From NCBI GenBank assembly GCA_013178005.1, contig JABLXL010000032.1, positions 1 through 41,316 of the forward strand: 41,316 nucleotides of DNA. The letters are read 5' to 3'. This document shows, in pieces, positions 1 to 8,305 of the stretch; the first letter of the stretch is position 1; each line of letters starts with the position of its first letter. The stretch is from Actinomycetota bacterium. Its GTDB lineage: Bacteria; Actinomycetota; Geothermincolia; Geothermincolales; RBG-13-55-18. A model generated the notes under the pieces. The model searched no databases, was not told where the DNA came from, and was given only the letters and a program-made list of their open reading frames with translations. The translations under genes and the position numbers were made by a program.

Positions 1-126
1 TCTCCGAACTCGGACTCATCACCTTGGAGGCCCGCTGCTCCGCTTAACCTTGCCGAACCGCCGTGTACGGACCCGTACGCACGGTGGTGTGACAGGGACA
101 GCCCGCGAGGGCCTACCTATGTCGAT
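1..126 (+). mobile_element. Group II intron 3' end (domains V and VI), partial
   Basis: Bases 57-89 fold as a domain V hairpin: outer strand ACCGCCGTG pairs with CACGGTGGT, a two-base CG bulge interrupts the 3' strand, and TACG/CGTA closes on a GACC loop. This is the size and bulge layout of the catalytic group II intron domain V. Bases about 93-118 form a domain VI-like stem (GCCC-GCGA-GGGC) with an unpaired A in CCTACCT a few bases before a likely 3' splice end near 112-126. Upstream, frame 3 ends in a short peptide (SELGLITLEARCSA, stop at 45-47), which could be the C-terminus of the intron-encoded reverse transcriptase that lies outside the window. The fold was judged by eye; the exact 3' boundary is uncertain. 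Confidence 0.7.
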
Positions 127-473
127 TTAGGTTACTACAAGATGGCGGGAAGCCTGGGAAGAGAGATGGACAGGCATATGAGGAAAGGACTTGCGGGCTT
201 CCCGCTTTCGCCTGGCTTTCAAAGCCATCAGTTGGGACAAAACGGAGGGCCGGTCGGAATCGCTTTCTCCGGCCAGGATGTTTGACAATTCGGGTTCCCC
301 CGCATCTACGCCGGGCGCGCAAGAACGGGGCGGATCTTGCGGGATCGGACCGATGTTTGATGCGCATATAATCACGCGCACGGCAATAGCCGGCTGTAAA
401 GACCGAAAGGCGACACAGCAAAGCTAGCTTTTTCCCTCAAGCCCTCGCTTGCATTGTTATCTCCGGATGTTAT

Positions 474-584
474 GGTAACGGAACGCGAGATCTCTGCGCT
501 GGACGGAACGACGGCAATGTCCTGAAGGTCAGCGAAGTCCTGGCGCTTGGTAACGGATCGCTAGATCTCGGCGCCGGACGGAGC
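474..584. repeat. Degenerate 36-nt direct repeat pair, period 75
   Basis: The segment at 474-509 (starting GGTAACGGAACGCGAGATCT) recurs at 549-584 (starting GGTAACGGATCGCTAGATCT). By hand alignment about 31 of 36 bases match. The pair lies in non-coding sequence and resembles other pairs in this window in size and spacing. Confidence 0.6.
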
Positions 585-629
585 CCGCGATGAGTCGACG
601 GGCACAGCCATATTACCATATAAAAACCC

Positions 630-659
630 TTGCGATGTTCATATATTGCGTGTTATAAA
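630..659 (+). promoter_or_regulatory. Possible sigma-70-type promoter for the CocE-like gene
   Basis: TTGCGA (630-635) and TATAAA (654-659) are separated by 18 bp, in an AT-rich patch unusual for this GC-rich chromosome, about 75 bp before the start at 735. Prediction by eye only. Confidence 0.35.
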
Positions 660-734
660 TATCCTGAGTCGCAATGAGGGGTTGCCGGTGGATACGATAT
701 ACCCGCCGAGCTTCGTCGTCTGAAGGGGGTAACG

Positions 735-2645
735 ATGACGAGATTTTTTCGCTTTCGAGCCAACCTTTTCCTCGCCCTGATCCTGGCCGCGCTGCTCGTG
801 TTGCTTCCCCTGGCGCCCGCGATGGGCGCGGGGACGGCGGCCGGATCCGGCGGCGGGGTCGCGGTCGATGCCCCCGACCACGACTCCTCCCTTGAGATAA
901 CCAGGGTCGACGAGCAATGGACCATGGAGGACGGGGTAAAGCTTCCCGTCTCGGTGTTCTATCCAACCGGTGATGCGGGTGATGGGCCGGGCGAGTGCTA
1001 CCCCGTCATCGTCTTCGTGCATCCCTGGGATTGCGACAAGCTCATCTTCGAGAAGATGGCCGAGGAATACGCGGGCAACGGCTACGTGTGCGTCACCTTC
1101 ACCATGAGGGGATGGTACGGCGCCGAAGGCCAGATAGGCTGCATGGACCCCGAGAAAGAGATCAGGGACGTGCGCGACATCATCACCCTGGTGTCGGAGG
1201 ACGAGCGCTTCCCGGTGCTCTGGGACGACAAGGGACCCGTGGTGGGGATCACGGGATATTCCATGGGCGGCTGCACCTCCTTCCTGGCGGCGCCGCGCAA
1301 GGACCCCCGGCCGGGCGACCCCGGCGACCCGCGCATACGCGCCGTGGTGCCCATGCACGGGGGCGCGGACCTGGAGTTCTCCATCCTTCCCAACGGAGCC
1401 GCCAAGGCCCTCTGGGGCGTGTTCCTGACCGCCGGCGCATACATAGGAAATATCTCCGGGCTGATGATGCACGCCCTCGATATCCTCATGAGAAACGACA
1501 TGAACGCCTGGCAGAAACTGCAGGCTACCCTGGACGCTTTCTGGAAAGCCATGCCACCGGTGAACAACGTCACCGACATGCTGGTGTGGATCACCGGGGC
1601 CGCCATGCAGCGACGGGTGGAGGACGTCGAGATAGGGCGCCAGTATCTGCGCACGCGCTCCGCCCGCTACTGGTGCGACGAGGAATACGACGGGGTGGTG
1701 GAGCACCCCATCATCGCTCCCACCCTCATCCTGGCGGGATGGAACGATGACATCTTCTATGCCAACGAGGGGCTGCGCATCTTCTCCACCGCCATGGAAG
1801 CTCCCGCGCGCATGATCATCACCAACCACGGCCACATCGGGGGCATGGGCGACAACTTCTTCATCGACCTCCCCGAAAGCCCCGAATACCTCTGGGTTAG
1901 CGAGCAGATAAGAGCCTGGTTCGACCGTTTCCTCAAGGGCGAAGACAACGGGGCGGACAGGGAGCCGAAGCTGGTCTTTTACCGCGACCGGGATCCCGAG
2001 AACTACGGACGCGCGTATTCCTACCCCCTGCCCGGAACGAGGGAGGCTTCTTTCTACCTGAACGCTCAAAACGGGAACCTCCTCCTCTCCAGGGCCAAAC
2101 CGCGCAGCGCGAACGGGGATTTCGAGCTGTTGGTGAACATCGGCGTTACCGGATCCGTCTCCCTCCCCTATTACCAGGACGTCCCGAACATGGTGGGCGG
2201 GGAAACCATGCAGGTGCCCTCGCGGATCAAGCTGCTGGGCATCCCCCTCACCGAGCGGAGCTACCTCTCGCCGCCCCTGACCTCCGACCTCACCATCATG
2301 GGGGCGCCCAAACTCGAGCTGTATTACAAGAGCTCCCAGCCCTTCACGCAGCTCATCCCCTGGATATACGAGGTGGGACCGGACGGGACGGAGACGCTGG
2401 TCAGCCGGGGATATTACGAGGGTTACAACCCCGCCGTCTGGACCATGTGCGACACCGCGGCGCGACCGGTGGAGATGCAGGCCTGCTACCACCGTTTCCC
2501 GAAGGGGAGCCGTATAAAGCTGGAGATATCCACTGCCGACCTGCTCATGACCTGGCCTTACTTCGGCCTCACCTTCATCCAGCTCCAGCGCAACCGCGCG
2601 GCGGCAACGCGCTTGATCCTGCCGGTGGTGCCCAACACTTACTGA
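735..2645 (+). CDS. Secreted CocE/NonD (peptidase S15) family alpha/beta hydrolase
   Basis: This 636-residue protein begins with a clear signal peptide: basic MTRFFRFR, a long Leu/Ala core, then an APAMGAG cleavage region near residue 32. The mature part is an alpha/beta hydrolase of the X-Pro dipeptidyl-peptidase/CocE type. The nucleophile elbow GYSMGG puts the serine at residue 176. The likely acid is in LILAGWNDDIF and the histidine in NHGHIGG. The last third is beta-rich, as expected for the C-terminal jelly-roll domain of the family. Members hydrolyse acyl esters or N-terminal X-Pro peptides; the substrate cannot be told here. The start is supported by GAAGGGGG just upstream. It appears monocistronic and is followed by two strong hairpins. 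Confidence 0.9.
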   Translation: MTRFFRFRANLFLALILAALLVLLPLAPAMGAGTAAGSGGGVAVDAPDHDSSLEITRVDEQWTMEDGVKLPVSVFYPTGDAGDGPGECYPVIVFVHPWDCDKLIFEKMAEEYAGNGYVCVTFTMRGWYGAEGQIGCMDPEKEIRDVRDIITLVSEDERFPVLWDDKGPVVGITGYSMGGCTSFLAAPRKDPRPGDPGDPRIRAVVPMHGGADLEFSILPNGAAKALWGVFLTAGAYIGNISGLMMHALDILMRNDMNAWQKLQATLDAFWKAMPPVNNVTDMLVWITGAAMQRRVEDVEIGRQYLRTRSARYWCDEEYDGVVEHPIIAPTLILAGWNDDIFYANEGLRIFSTAMEAPARMIITNHGHIGGMGDNFFIDLPESPEYLWVSEQIRAWFDRFLKGEDNGADREPKLVFYRDRDPENYGRAYSYPLPGTREASFYLNAQNGNLLLSRAKPRSANGDFELLVNIGVTGSVSLPYYQDVPNMVGGETMQVPSRIKLLGIPLTERSYLSPPLTSDLTIMGAPKLELYYKSSQPFTQLIPWIYEVGPDGTETLVSRGYYEGYNPAVWTMCDTAARPVEMQACYHRFPKGSRIKLEISTADLLMTWPYFGLTFIQLQRNRAAATRLILPVVPNTY

Positions 2646-2650
2646 TTCTT

Positions 2651-2728
2651 GTTCGCTGCTTTGGGGGCATCCCAAAGCAGCGAACCCTTGTTGCCGGCGG
2701 TGCCCAAGACTTGCCAAACCGCCGGCAA
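2651..2728 (+). terminator. Two consecutive perfect hairpins after the hydrolase gene
   Basis: The first hairpin pairs 2651-2665 with 2671-2685 (15 bp, perfect, 5-nt loop). The second pairs TTGCCGGCGGT (2691-2701) with ACCGCCGGCAA (2718-2728), loop 16 nt. They begin 6 bases after the stop codon, so transcription termination or mRNA 3' protection is likely, although no U-tract follows. The remaining sequence to 3062 shows no gene. Confidence 0.6.
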
Positions 2729-3062
2729 GGCGTTTGGTGTGGGCCGCCGGGCACGCGCGGCAGCTTTCACCCGCGACTGGAAAAACGGCCGGGTGCGTGC
2801 GCGAACACAGGGAAGCCAGAAGCTTATCGTTATCGACGCCCTTCGCAGCTGCGCCAAGCGGGACGCGGACGCGCGCGGGAAACGCTTCGCACGGCGAACA
2901 CCCGGGGCCATGAAATCGAACCGCTACCCCCGAAGCGGGAACACAGACGCCGGAAAGCGAAGATGCATATGTTGAAGGACGAGCCAGGAAACCGAAAAGC
3001 GACCTCCGAGGCGGTGGATGCCTGGTGGGGGAGCATCTCATGCCGTAAACCTTCGGCAACCA

Positions 3063-3812
3063 TCAGTGTTCCCGCGGTATCTCCACCAACATGCGCCAGT
3101 ACCTTTCCGGCATAAGGTTTTTCTGCAGCCTGGGATTGCGCCGCTCGGCCACGGCGATGGCCCTGAAGTAATCACGCCACAACCCCTGCACGCGCCTCTC
3201 GCGCTCGCAGAGGTCCACGGCGAGCTCGGGCATCTCGACGAAAGACGGCTCCCCGCCGCGACAAAGGGCGGCCCACCCCCGAACGAGGTCGTGAATGATC
3301 CAGTCCTGCCCCTCGAGGCGGCGCGCGAAATGGGGCGCCACCAGTCGGAGCACGTCGCACCTCGCCTCCATGGGCGCGTAATACATTCCACCGTCCAGGA
3401 GGCGGAATCTCAGGAAGCCGCGCATACGGTGCGCTTCGTGCGCGGTTCGCCTCGCCATGTCGCGCACGGCGCGAACGAAATCCCTGTGCAGGTGGGAGTC
3501 GACTTCGGCCCCCACCTGAAAACCCAGGCGCAGGTACTCCAGGATGCGCACCTCCCGGCCTTCTTCCTCCGACAGAAACGCGTAAAGGCATTTTCTCAAG
3601 GCGCGCCGGGATACGCATTCGCATACCCGGGAGCACATCCTCATGGCGCACTCGGGGTCCGCCTCCACCACGACCTGATCGGCGAAAAGGCTCCCCTGCG
3701 CGCCCGCGCCCACCGGGAGGATATCATCCGGCGCCTCCCCCTCCTCAAGGGAGCGGGAGAGGGCGCAGAGCAAGCCCTCAAACCCCCCGTCATAGACCAG
3801 GATCACTCCCAT
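3063..3812 (-). CDS. DUF4130 / TIGR03915-type DNA metabolism protein, radical SAM partner
   Basis: The 249-residue product starts MGVILVYDGGFEGLLCAL, the characteristic opening of the DUF4130 family (SAM/UDG-linked 'probable DNA metabolism protein'). Further family hallmarks are DMARRTAHEAHRMRGFLRF and the region DWIIHDL. The C-terminus (YWRMLVEIPREH) reads KNLMPERYW before it, matching the usual family ending. The known association is with the radical SAM protein found just upstream on the same strand (4101-5411), and in some genomes with a uracil-DNA-glycosylase-like domain; no such domain is fused here. The pair is inferred to act in DNA repair or modification, but the reaction is not established. 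Unusually, 288 bp of repeat-bearing sequence separates the two genes. Confidence 0.85.
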   Translation of the reverse strand: MGVILVYDGGFEGLLCALSRSLEEGEAPDDILPVGAGAQGSLFADQVVVEADPECAMRMCSRVCECVSRRALRKCLYAFLSEEEGREVRILEYLRLGFQVGAEVDSHLHRDFVRAVRDMARRTAHEAHRMRGFLRFRLLDGGMYYAPMEARCDVLRLVAPHFARRLEGQDWIIHDLVRGWAALCRGGEPSFVEMPELAVDLCERERRVQGLWRDYFRAIAVAERRNPRLQKNLMPERYWRMLVEIPREH

Positions 3813-3936
3813 AACTCATCACCGCACAAGATCCCGAAACGTCCCTATACGACCGCGCTCTCGTCGCCGGGAAAAGGCCTGCCCCACCCTACACCACCGC
3901 CTCCTATTTTCTTGTTTGGCACAATATGCCAACCAC

Positions 3937-4089
3937 AGGCACGAAGGCTTCATGGGCGCCCTGCCAGGCATGAGGCACGGGCCGTCCCCTTCGTGCTTAA
4001 TATCCGAGGCCATCGCCTCTCTTCCGATCGGCATCATCCGGAAAATTCAGGCACGAAGGCTTTATGGGCGCCCCGCCAGGCATGAGGCA
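3937..4089. repeat. 42-nt direct repeat pair, period 111, between the DUF4130 and radical SAM genes
   Basis: The segment beginning CAGGCACGAAGGCTTCATGG (3937-3978) recurs at 4048-4089 with about 40 of 42 bases identical. The first copy also carries an inverted motif, GCACGAAGG followed about 40 bp later by CCTTCGTGC, so it could fold. Part of it (GGCATGAGGCACGGGCCGTC) resembles the palindromic element at 5563-5598. Confidence 0.7.
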
Positions 4090-4100
4090 AGTCTCGACTC

Positions 4101-5411
4101 CTATATCTCCCCGCTGGCGCTGGTTATGGCGTCCTCCACCCCACGCAGCCCACCGTCGTCCCCGAATAGTCGGAGCTGGTTGGCCTTTCCAGCCCTCCCT
4201 CGCGACGTCCCGCAGAGGGTGCCGATATTGCGCCGGATTTCCTCCTCGCTCACCCGCGCGCCGGAATAATACCTGCCTCTACAGGTTATGAAATAACGCG
4301 CCCGCTTCAACGCCACCCCGATCTTCCCTAGGTCCTCGAAGTCCAGGGAATGGACGCGGCGGGCCTGGATAATCCTGCGCGCCGACCTCACTCCCAGGCC
4401 GGGCACGCGCAGCAGCTCCTCGTAGTCGGCGCGGTTGACCTCCACAGGGAAGAACTCCGGATGCCGGAGCGCCCAACCCGACTTGGGGTCGAGCTGCTCG
4501 TCGAGCTGAGGGCGCTCCTCGTCCAAGAGTTCTCCCGAGGTGAAGTGGTAATGGCGGATGAGCCAGTCGGCCTGGTAGAGCCGGTGCTCGCGCAACAAGG
4601 GCGGGCTTTCCAGGCGCGGCAGGCGGGGGTCGTCGCTCACCGGCACGAAGGCGGAATAGTACACTCGCTTGAGCCCGTAACGCCGGTAGAGCCCCTCCGC
4701 GAGCTCCACGATACGCAGGTCGCTCTCTGGGGTGGCCCCCACGATGAGCTGGGTGCTCTGGCCCGCGGGAACGAAGGCGGGAGCCCGGCGGAAGCGCTTG
4801 CGCTCCTCCCGGTTGGCGGAGATATGTTCCGCCACCTCCCCCATGGGCCCGAGGATGTCCTCCTTCCTCTTGTCCGGAGCAAGCAGGCGCAGGCTGCCCT
4901 CGCTGGGCAGCTCGATGTTCACGCTCATACGGTCGGCATAGATACCCGCCTGCCGGATGAGCTCAGGGCTGGCGCCGGGGATGGCCTTGAGGTGGATGTA
5001 GCCGTTAAAACCCTCCTCCTGACGCAGCAGGCGCGCGGTGAGCAGGAGCCGCTCCATGGTGTAGTCCGGGCTCACCCACACCGCGGAGCTCAGGAAAAGT
5101 CCCTCGATGTAGTTGCGCCGGTAGAAATCCATGGTGAGATCGGCCAGCTCCCGGGGGGTGAAGGAGGCGCGCGGGCGCGAAACCGACGCCCGGTTGGCGC
5201 AGTAGGCGCAGTCGTAAACGCAGTGGTTGGAAAAAAGCACTTTGAGCAGGGATATGCAACGCCCGTCGTCCGACCAACTGTGGCAGACGCCGTAGCGCGC
5301 GCAGTCGCCGAGCTTTCCGGCACGCGCCGGCCTCCTCACCCCACTCGAGGAACAGGACACGTCGTAGCGCGCCGCGCCCCCGAGTATCCTCAGTTTCTCC
5401 TCCAGGTCCAT
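4101..5411 (-). CDS. Putative DNA modification/repair radical SAM protein (TIGR03916 type)
   Basis: This 436-residue protein has a CX3CX2C radical SAM motif, CVYDCAYC (Cys64, 68, 71), in the context LFSNHCVYDCAYCANR typical of the UDG-linked radical SAM family. Several extra N-terminal cysteines (about residues 20, 37, 43, 52) could serve another metal site. Near the C-terminus, LLRVPGLGVRSARRIIQARR is a helix-hairpin-helix, a DNA-binding signature. The family is normally next to a DUF4130 protein, which is the next gene downstream here. A role on damaged or modified bases is inferred from family context, not shown. ATG at 5409-5411 fits the family N-terminus MDLEEKLRILGGAARYD. Confidence 0.88.
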   Translation of the reverse strand: MDLEEKLRILGGAARYDVSCSSSGVRRPARAGKLGDCARYGVCHSWSDDGRCISLLKVLFSNHCVYDCAYCANRASVSRPRASFTPRELADLTMDFYRRNYIEGLFLSSAVWVSPDYTMERLLLTARLLRQEEGFNGYIHLKAIPGASPELIRQAGIYADRMSVNIELPSEGSLRLLAPDKRKEDILGPMGEVAEHISANREERKRFRRAPAFVPAGQSTQLIVGATPESDLRIVELAEGLYRRYGLKRVYYSAFVPVSDDPRLPRLESPPLLREHRLYQADWLIRHYHFTSGELLDEERPQLDEQLDPKSGWALRHPEFFPVEVNRADYEELLRVPGLGVRSARRIIQARRVHSLDFEDLGKIGVALKRARYFITCRGRYYSGARVSEEEIRRNIGTLCGTSRGRAGKANQLRLFGDDGGLRGVEDAITSASGEI

Positions 5412-5462
5412 GGCTCACCGTCCCCGACTTAGCGCGTGTCCATCCACCATGATTATGAAACC

Positions 5463-5655
5463 CCGCGGTGACACCGGGACCTCGCGGCGGGACGGGAACG
5501 GCGTCTCTCTCCCGCATACGGCCGGGGGCGTCAACGGGGTTGACGATTCTACCCCGGGCGCAATGGGCATGGGGCAAGGGCCGTCCCTGTATGCCCATGA
5601 GGAGCCGCGGTTGCACCGGGACCTCGCGGTGCGACGGGAACGGCGTCCCTCTCCC
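5463..5655. repeat. 51-nt direct repeat pair, period 142
   Basis: The segment starting CCGCGGTGACACCGGGACCT (5463-5513) recurs at 5605-5655 as CCGCGGTTGCACCGGGACCT with about 46 of 51 bases identical. The palindrome at 5563-5598 sits between the copies. No gene is visible from 5412 to 5810. Confidence 0.7.
5563..5598. repeat. REP-like palindromic intergenic element
   Basis: ATGGGCAT (5563-5570) pairs with ATGCCCAT (5591-5598), with inner GGGG/CCCT pairing around a CAAGGGCCGT centre. A related copy lies at 8667-8697 (GGGCATGGGGCAAGGGCCAT) and a weaker one near 3970. Such dispersed palindromes can stabilise mRNA ends or be mobile REP-type units; no associated transposase is seen. Confidence 0.5.
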
Positions 5656-5810
5656 CGGGCGGGAAGTCTGTCCTCTCCCGCAAGCATTAAACCCTTCCTC
5701 TCACACGGGTGGTGAGCCCTTTTAATGGACGAGACGAACATGTCCCCGCCAAGGGATAGAATGAATACGCGGTCGTGGAAGGCCTTCCGGAAGGCGAAAC
5801 GGAGGCGGGG

Positions 5811-6641
5811 ATGGCGGCCAGGGGCGTCGACCTCTTCAGCATCGGGGAGTTCTCGCGCGTGAGCAAGATCAGCGTGAAGGCGCTGCGGCACTACGACGAG
5901 CGAGGCCTGCTCAAGCCGGGGCACGTCGACGCCAGGAGCGGCTACCGCTACTACAGCTCCGCACAGCTCGCCGAGGCCAACCTCATCCGCCTTCTGCGCT
6001 CGCTGCAACTTCCCCTGGAAGACATCCGGCTCTTCCTGCGCGAGCGGGATCCCGGGCGGCGGCGGGCGCTGCTGGAGGGCCATCGGAAGAACATGGAAGA
6101 ACAACTATCCCGCTATCGCTCCATCCTCTCCTCCATCGAGCGCATCATCGCGGGCGGAGGCGAGGGCATGCGAAGGGAGGTGGGGCTCAGGGAGCTGGCC
6201 GGTCAGAACATTTTGAGCGTGCGCCTGCGCACCGACTACGACCGCCTGGGGGGGTCCATAGTCAAGGCCTTCGGCGACATCCACGCCATCCTGGGAGAGA
6301 GGGGGGAACACCCCTCCGGCCCGCCCTTCTCCATCTACTACGGCGAGGAGTGGGACGAGAAGGACATCGACCTGGAGACATGCGTGCCGGTAGCGAGGCC
6401 GATGGGAGGGCGGGGACGCGTCCAGGGAAAGGAGCTCCCGGGGTGCCTGGTAGCCTTTACCATGCACAACGGCCCCTACCATGAGCTCGCCGAGGCATAC
6501 CAGGCCCTGGACCTGTGGATAAGAAAAGAGGGCTACGCTTATGCCGGGGCCTCCAGGGAGGTCTACCTGGTGGGCTTCGACCAGGTGCGGGACGAGGCGG
6601 ACCTGCGCACTGAGGTGATGTTCCCGGTGCGCAAGGCCTGA
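5811..6641 (+). CDS. MerR-family transcriptional regulator with GyrI-like effector domain
   Basis: The N-terminal ~70 residues are a MerR winged helix-turn-helix: FSIGEFSRVSKISVKALRHY, DERGLLKP and GYRYYSSAQL are textbook. A short coiled coil (HRKNMEEQLSRYRSILSSIE) follows, then a GyrI-like/AraC effector-binding domain ending in SREVYLVGFDQV and TEVMFPV. Such proteins act as dimeric activators that sense small hydrophobic or drug-like molecules. I chose ATG 5811 (MAARGVDLF) over the upstream GTG at 5775 because GGAGG lies five bases before it. The following gene (6781) encodes a second copy of the effector domain alone. The ligand and target promoters are unknown; multidrug sensing is inferred from family. 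Confidence 0.9.
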   Translation: MAARGVDLFSIGEFSRVSKISVKALRHYDERGLLKPGHVDARSGYRYYSSAQLAEANLIRLLRSLQLPLEDIRLFLRERDPGRRRALLEGHRKNMEEQLSRYRSILSSIERIIAGGGEGMRREVGLRELAGQNILSVRLRTDYDRLGGSIVKAFGDIHAILGERGEHPSGPPFSIYYGEEWDEKDIDLETCVPVARPMGGRGRVQGKELPGCLVAFTMHNGPYHELAEAYQALDLWIRKEGYAYAGASREVYLVGFDQVRDEADLRTEVMFPVRKA

Positions 6642-6780
6642 GGGCGGAGACCTCGCGGCGATGTCTGGGAGGTGGCTCAGCCTGGCTGGATAACCGGACA
6701 CGAATGGGGGGTTGACTCTCCCCTTGGGGGAGACCCGACCATGGAGCTGAAGGCAGGACTTCCAGGGAAAGGAGCCGGAG

Positions 6781-7257
6781 ATGGAGAGGAAGATCGAGCT
6801 CAAGGAGCAACCCCCGCAAATGGTGCTGGGAAAGCGCTTCCGCAGCTCCATGGCCAAGGTGGCGGAGGACGTCGGAGCCGGCTACGGAGCCCTATTCGCC
6901 TACCTGGGCGAGCTGGGCGAGTTCCCGAGCGGGGCGCCTTTCGCGCTCTTCTACGGCGACCCCGAGGGGTTCGACCCCGAGGACTTCGAGATGGAGCTCT
7001 GCGTCCCCGTAAGCCGCGCCCTGCAGGGGCGAGGCGAGATCGTGGCCAGGGAGATCCCCGGGGGGCTTGCGGCGGTGACCATCCACAAGGGGCCCTACTC
7101 CGCCATGGAGCCGGCCTACGGCGACCTCAAGGCCTGGATGGCCGAGAACGGCTTCCGGCATGCCGGACCGGCGCGCGAGGTATACCTCAACGACCCCGGC
7201 CAGGTGACCGAGGACGAACTGCTTACCGAGGTATCCATCCCCGTGGTGAAGACTTGA
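6781..7257 (+). CDS. Stand-alone GyrI-like small-molecule-binding domain protein
   Basis: The 158-residue product is essentially one GyrI-like domain. It is a clear paralogue of the C-terminal half of the MerR regulator just upstream: both share CVPV, GRG, a HxGPY motif (HKGPYSAMEPAY here, HNGPYHELAEAY there), AREVYL and a TEV-x-x-PV ending. It lacks any DNA-binding domain. GyrI-like single-domain proteins can bind or hydrolyse cyclic and xenobiotic compounds or sequester ligands; which applies here is unknown. AAGGAG precedes the ATG at 6781, and the 139-bp gap from the previous gene has no terminator, so co-transcription with the regulator is plausible. Confidence 0.88.
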   Translation: MERKIELKEQPPQMVLGKRFRSSMAKVAEDVGAGYGALFAYLGELGEFPSGAPFALFYGDPEGFDPEDFEMELCVPVSRALQGRGEIVAREIPGGLAAVTIHKGPYSAMEPAYGDLKAWMAENGFRHAGPAREVYLNDPGQVTEDELLTEVSIPVVKT

Positions 7258-7341
7258 GGTGTGAGCGAGGCGGGATCCCGGCCGCAAGCCCTCGCGGGAG
7301 CATCGCTCCCACATGTCGCGCCGGCGGCGGGACGGGGGGAA

Positions 7342-7376
7342 GCGGCCGGCGGCCATCACGGTCGGTGGCCGGCCGC
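7342..7376 (+). terminator. GC-rich hairpin after the GyrI-like gene
   Basis: GCGGCCGGC (7342-7350) pairs perfectly with GCCGGCCGC (7368-7376) around a 17-nt loop. It lies 85 bp after the stop at 7257; no strong U-tract follows, so terminator function is tentative. Confidence 0.4.
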
Positions 7377-7501
7377 GCCTCGTTTGAAAGGACTGCGGCC
7401 TCGCCCCCCAGGCCACGCCCGCGCACACGAAAGGGCATGGCCGGAAGACGTCCCGTGGTGTAGAGTCAAGGCACGTGGACGCATGAGGAAAGGGGGCCGA
7501 G

Positions 7502-8305
7502 GTGGAAAGAGACGAGGACCTCCTCACGGACTTGAGGGAAGCGGCGGGCACGGAGCTCTTCGGGATTGCGGACGCCCGCGCCTACGGCGAGAAAGCTCCG
7601 CCGGGCCACCGTCCCGGCGATTACCTCAAGGGCGCCTGCAGCATCGTGCTCCTGGGGACGCGCATGCTGGACCTTCCCCTGGACGGGCTCCCCGGGACGC
7701 GCAAGGAATACACGGTCAACTTCCACGTGGCCAATACCAGGCTGAACCAGGCGCTCTTCGCCGCCGCGGGCTTCCTGCAGGAGCGGGGACACAAAGTCTT
7801 CCCCGTCCCCTACCTGGAGATGCCGGGATGGAACCTGGACAAGCGGCCGGCCTGGGCGCTCAAGCTGCTGCGGCACCTCGCCGCCATCCCGAAGGTCCAT
7901 GACGTCCTCAACGCCAGGGTGTTGTGGGAGAATCTCTCTTTCCGGCACATGGCGGTGGAGGCAGGTATGGGGGAGATCGGCCTCAACAACCTCCTGCTCA
8001 CACCGGATCACGGTGCCAGGGTGCGCCTGGTCGCGCTGCTCACCAGCGCCGAGCTTCCGGGGGGGAAACCGCTTGCGCCTTCGCTGTGCCGACCCGAGCG
8101 CTGCGGATACGCCTGCGTCAAGGCGTGTCCCGTGGGCGCCCTCGACCGCGAAGGCGGGGGAACGGACAAGGCGGCCTGCCTGAGATACTACATCAAACTC
8201 GGCCTGCCGGGCATAAACGGCCTGCGTTGCGGGATGTGCGTCGCCGCCTGCCCCATGCACAGCCCCCGCTTCCGGGGGGAGACACAGCGAAAGAAATCGG
8301 AATAG
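7502..8305 (+). CDS. Short epoxyqueuosine-reductase-like 4Fe-4S protein
   Basis: This 267-residue protein resembles QueG and related corrinoid iron-sulfur reductases but is much shorter than QueG (about 350-380 residues). Two cysteine clusters lie in the C-terminal third: CRPERCGYACVKACPVGAL and CGMCVAACPM, the double 4Fe-4S ferredoxin-like domain. Upstream, the segment GEIGLNNLLLTPDHGARVRL matches the QueG pattern that positions the corrinoid. It lacks the C-terminal HEAT-like tRNA-binding repeats of true QueG, so tRNA queuosine reduction is doubtful; a small redox reductase is the safer call. GTG at 7502 follows an AAAGGGGG ribosome binding site. Confidence 0.8.
   Translation: MERDEDLLTDLREAAGTELFGIADARAYGEKAPPGHRPGDYLKGACSIVLLGTRMLDLPLDGLPGTRKEYTVNFHVANTRLNQALFAAAGFLQERGHKVFPVPYLEMPGWNLDKRPAWALKLLRHLAAIPKVHDVLNARVLWENLSFRHMAVEAGMGEIGLNNLLLTPDHGARVRLVALLTSAELPGGKPLAPSLCRPERCGYACVKACPVGALDREGGGTDKAACLRYYIKLGLPGINGLRCGMCVAACPMHSPRFRGETQRKKSE

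Larger units (their letters stand above)
127..734. other. Intergenic region without a convincing gene
   Basis: No open frame here has coding character or a ribosome binding site; the overlapping frames at 113-427 look like shadows. The stretch contains a degenerate direct repeat pair (474-584) and, close to the next gene, an AT-rich promoter-like segment (630-659). It may be remnant sequence downstream of the intron insertion. Confidence 0.5.

Noticed and set aside
639-3059. Very long minus-strand open frame (806 codons) opposite the CocE-like gene
   Set aside because: It is the antisense shadow of a GC-rich gene; the plus-strand frame has a signal peptide, catalytic motifs and a ribosome binding site.
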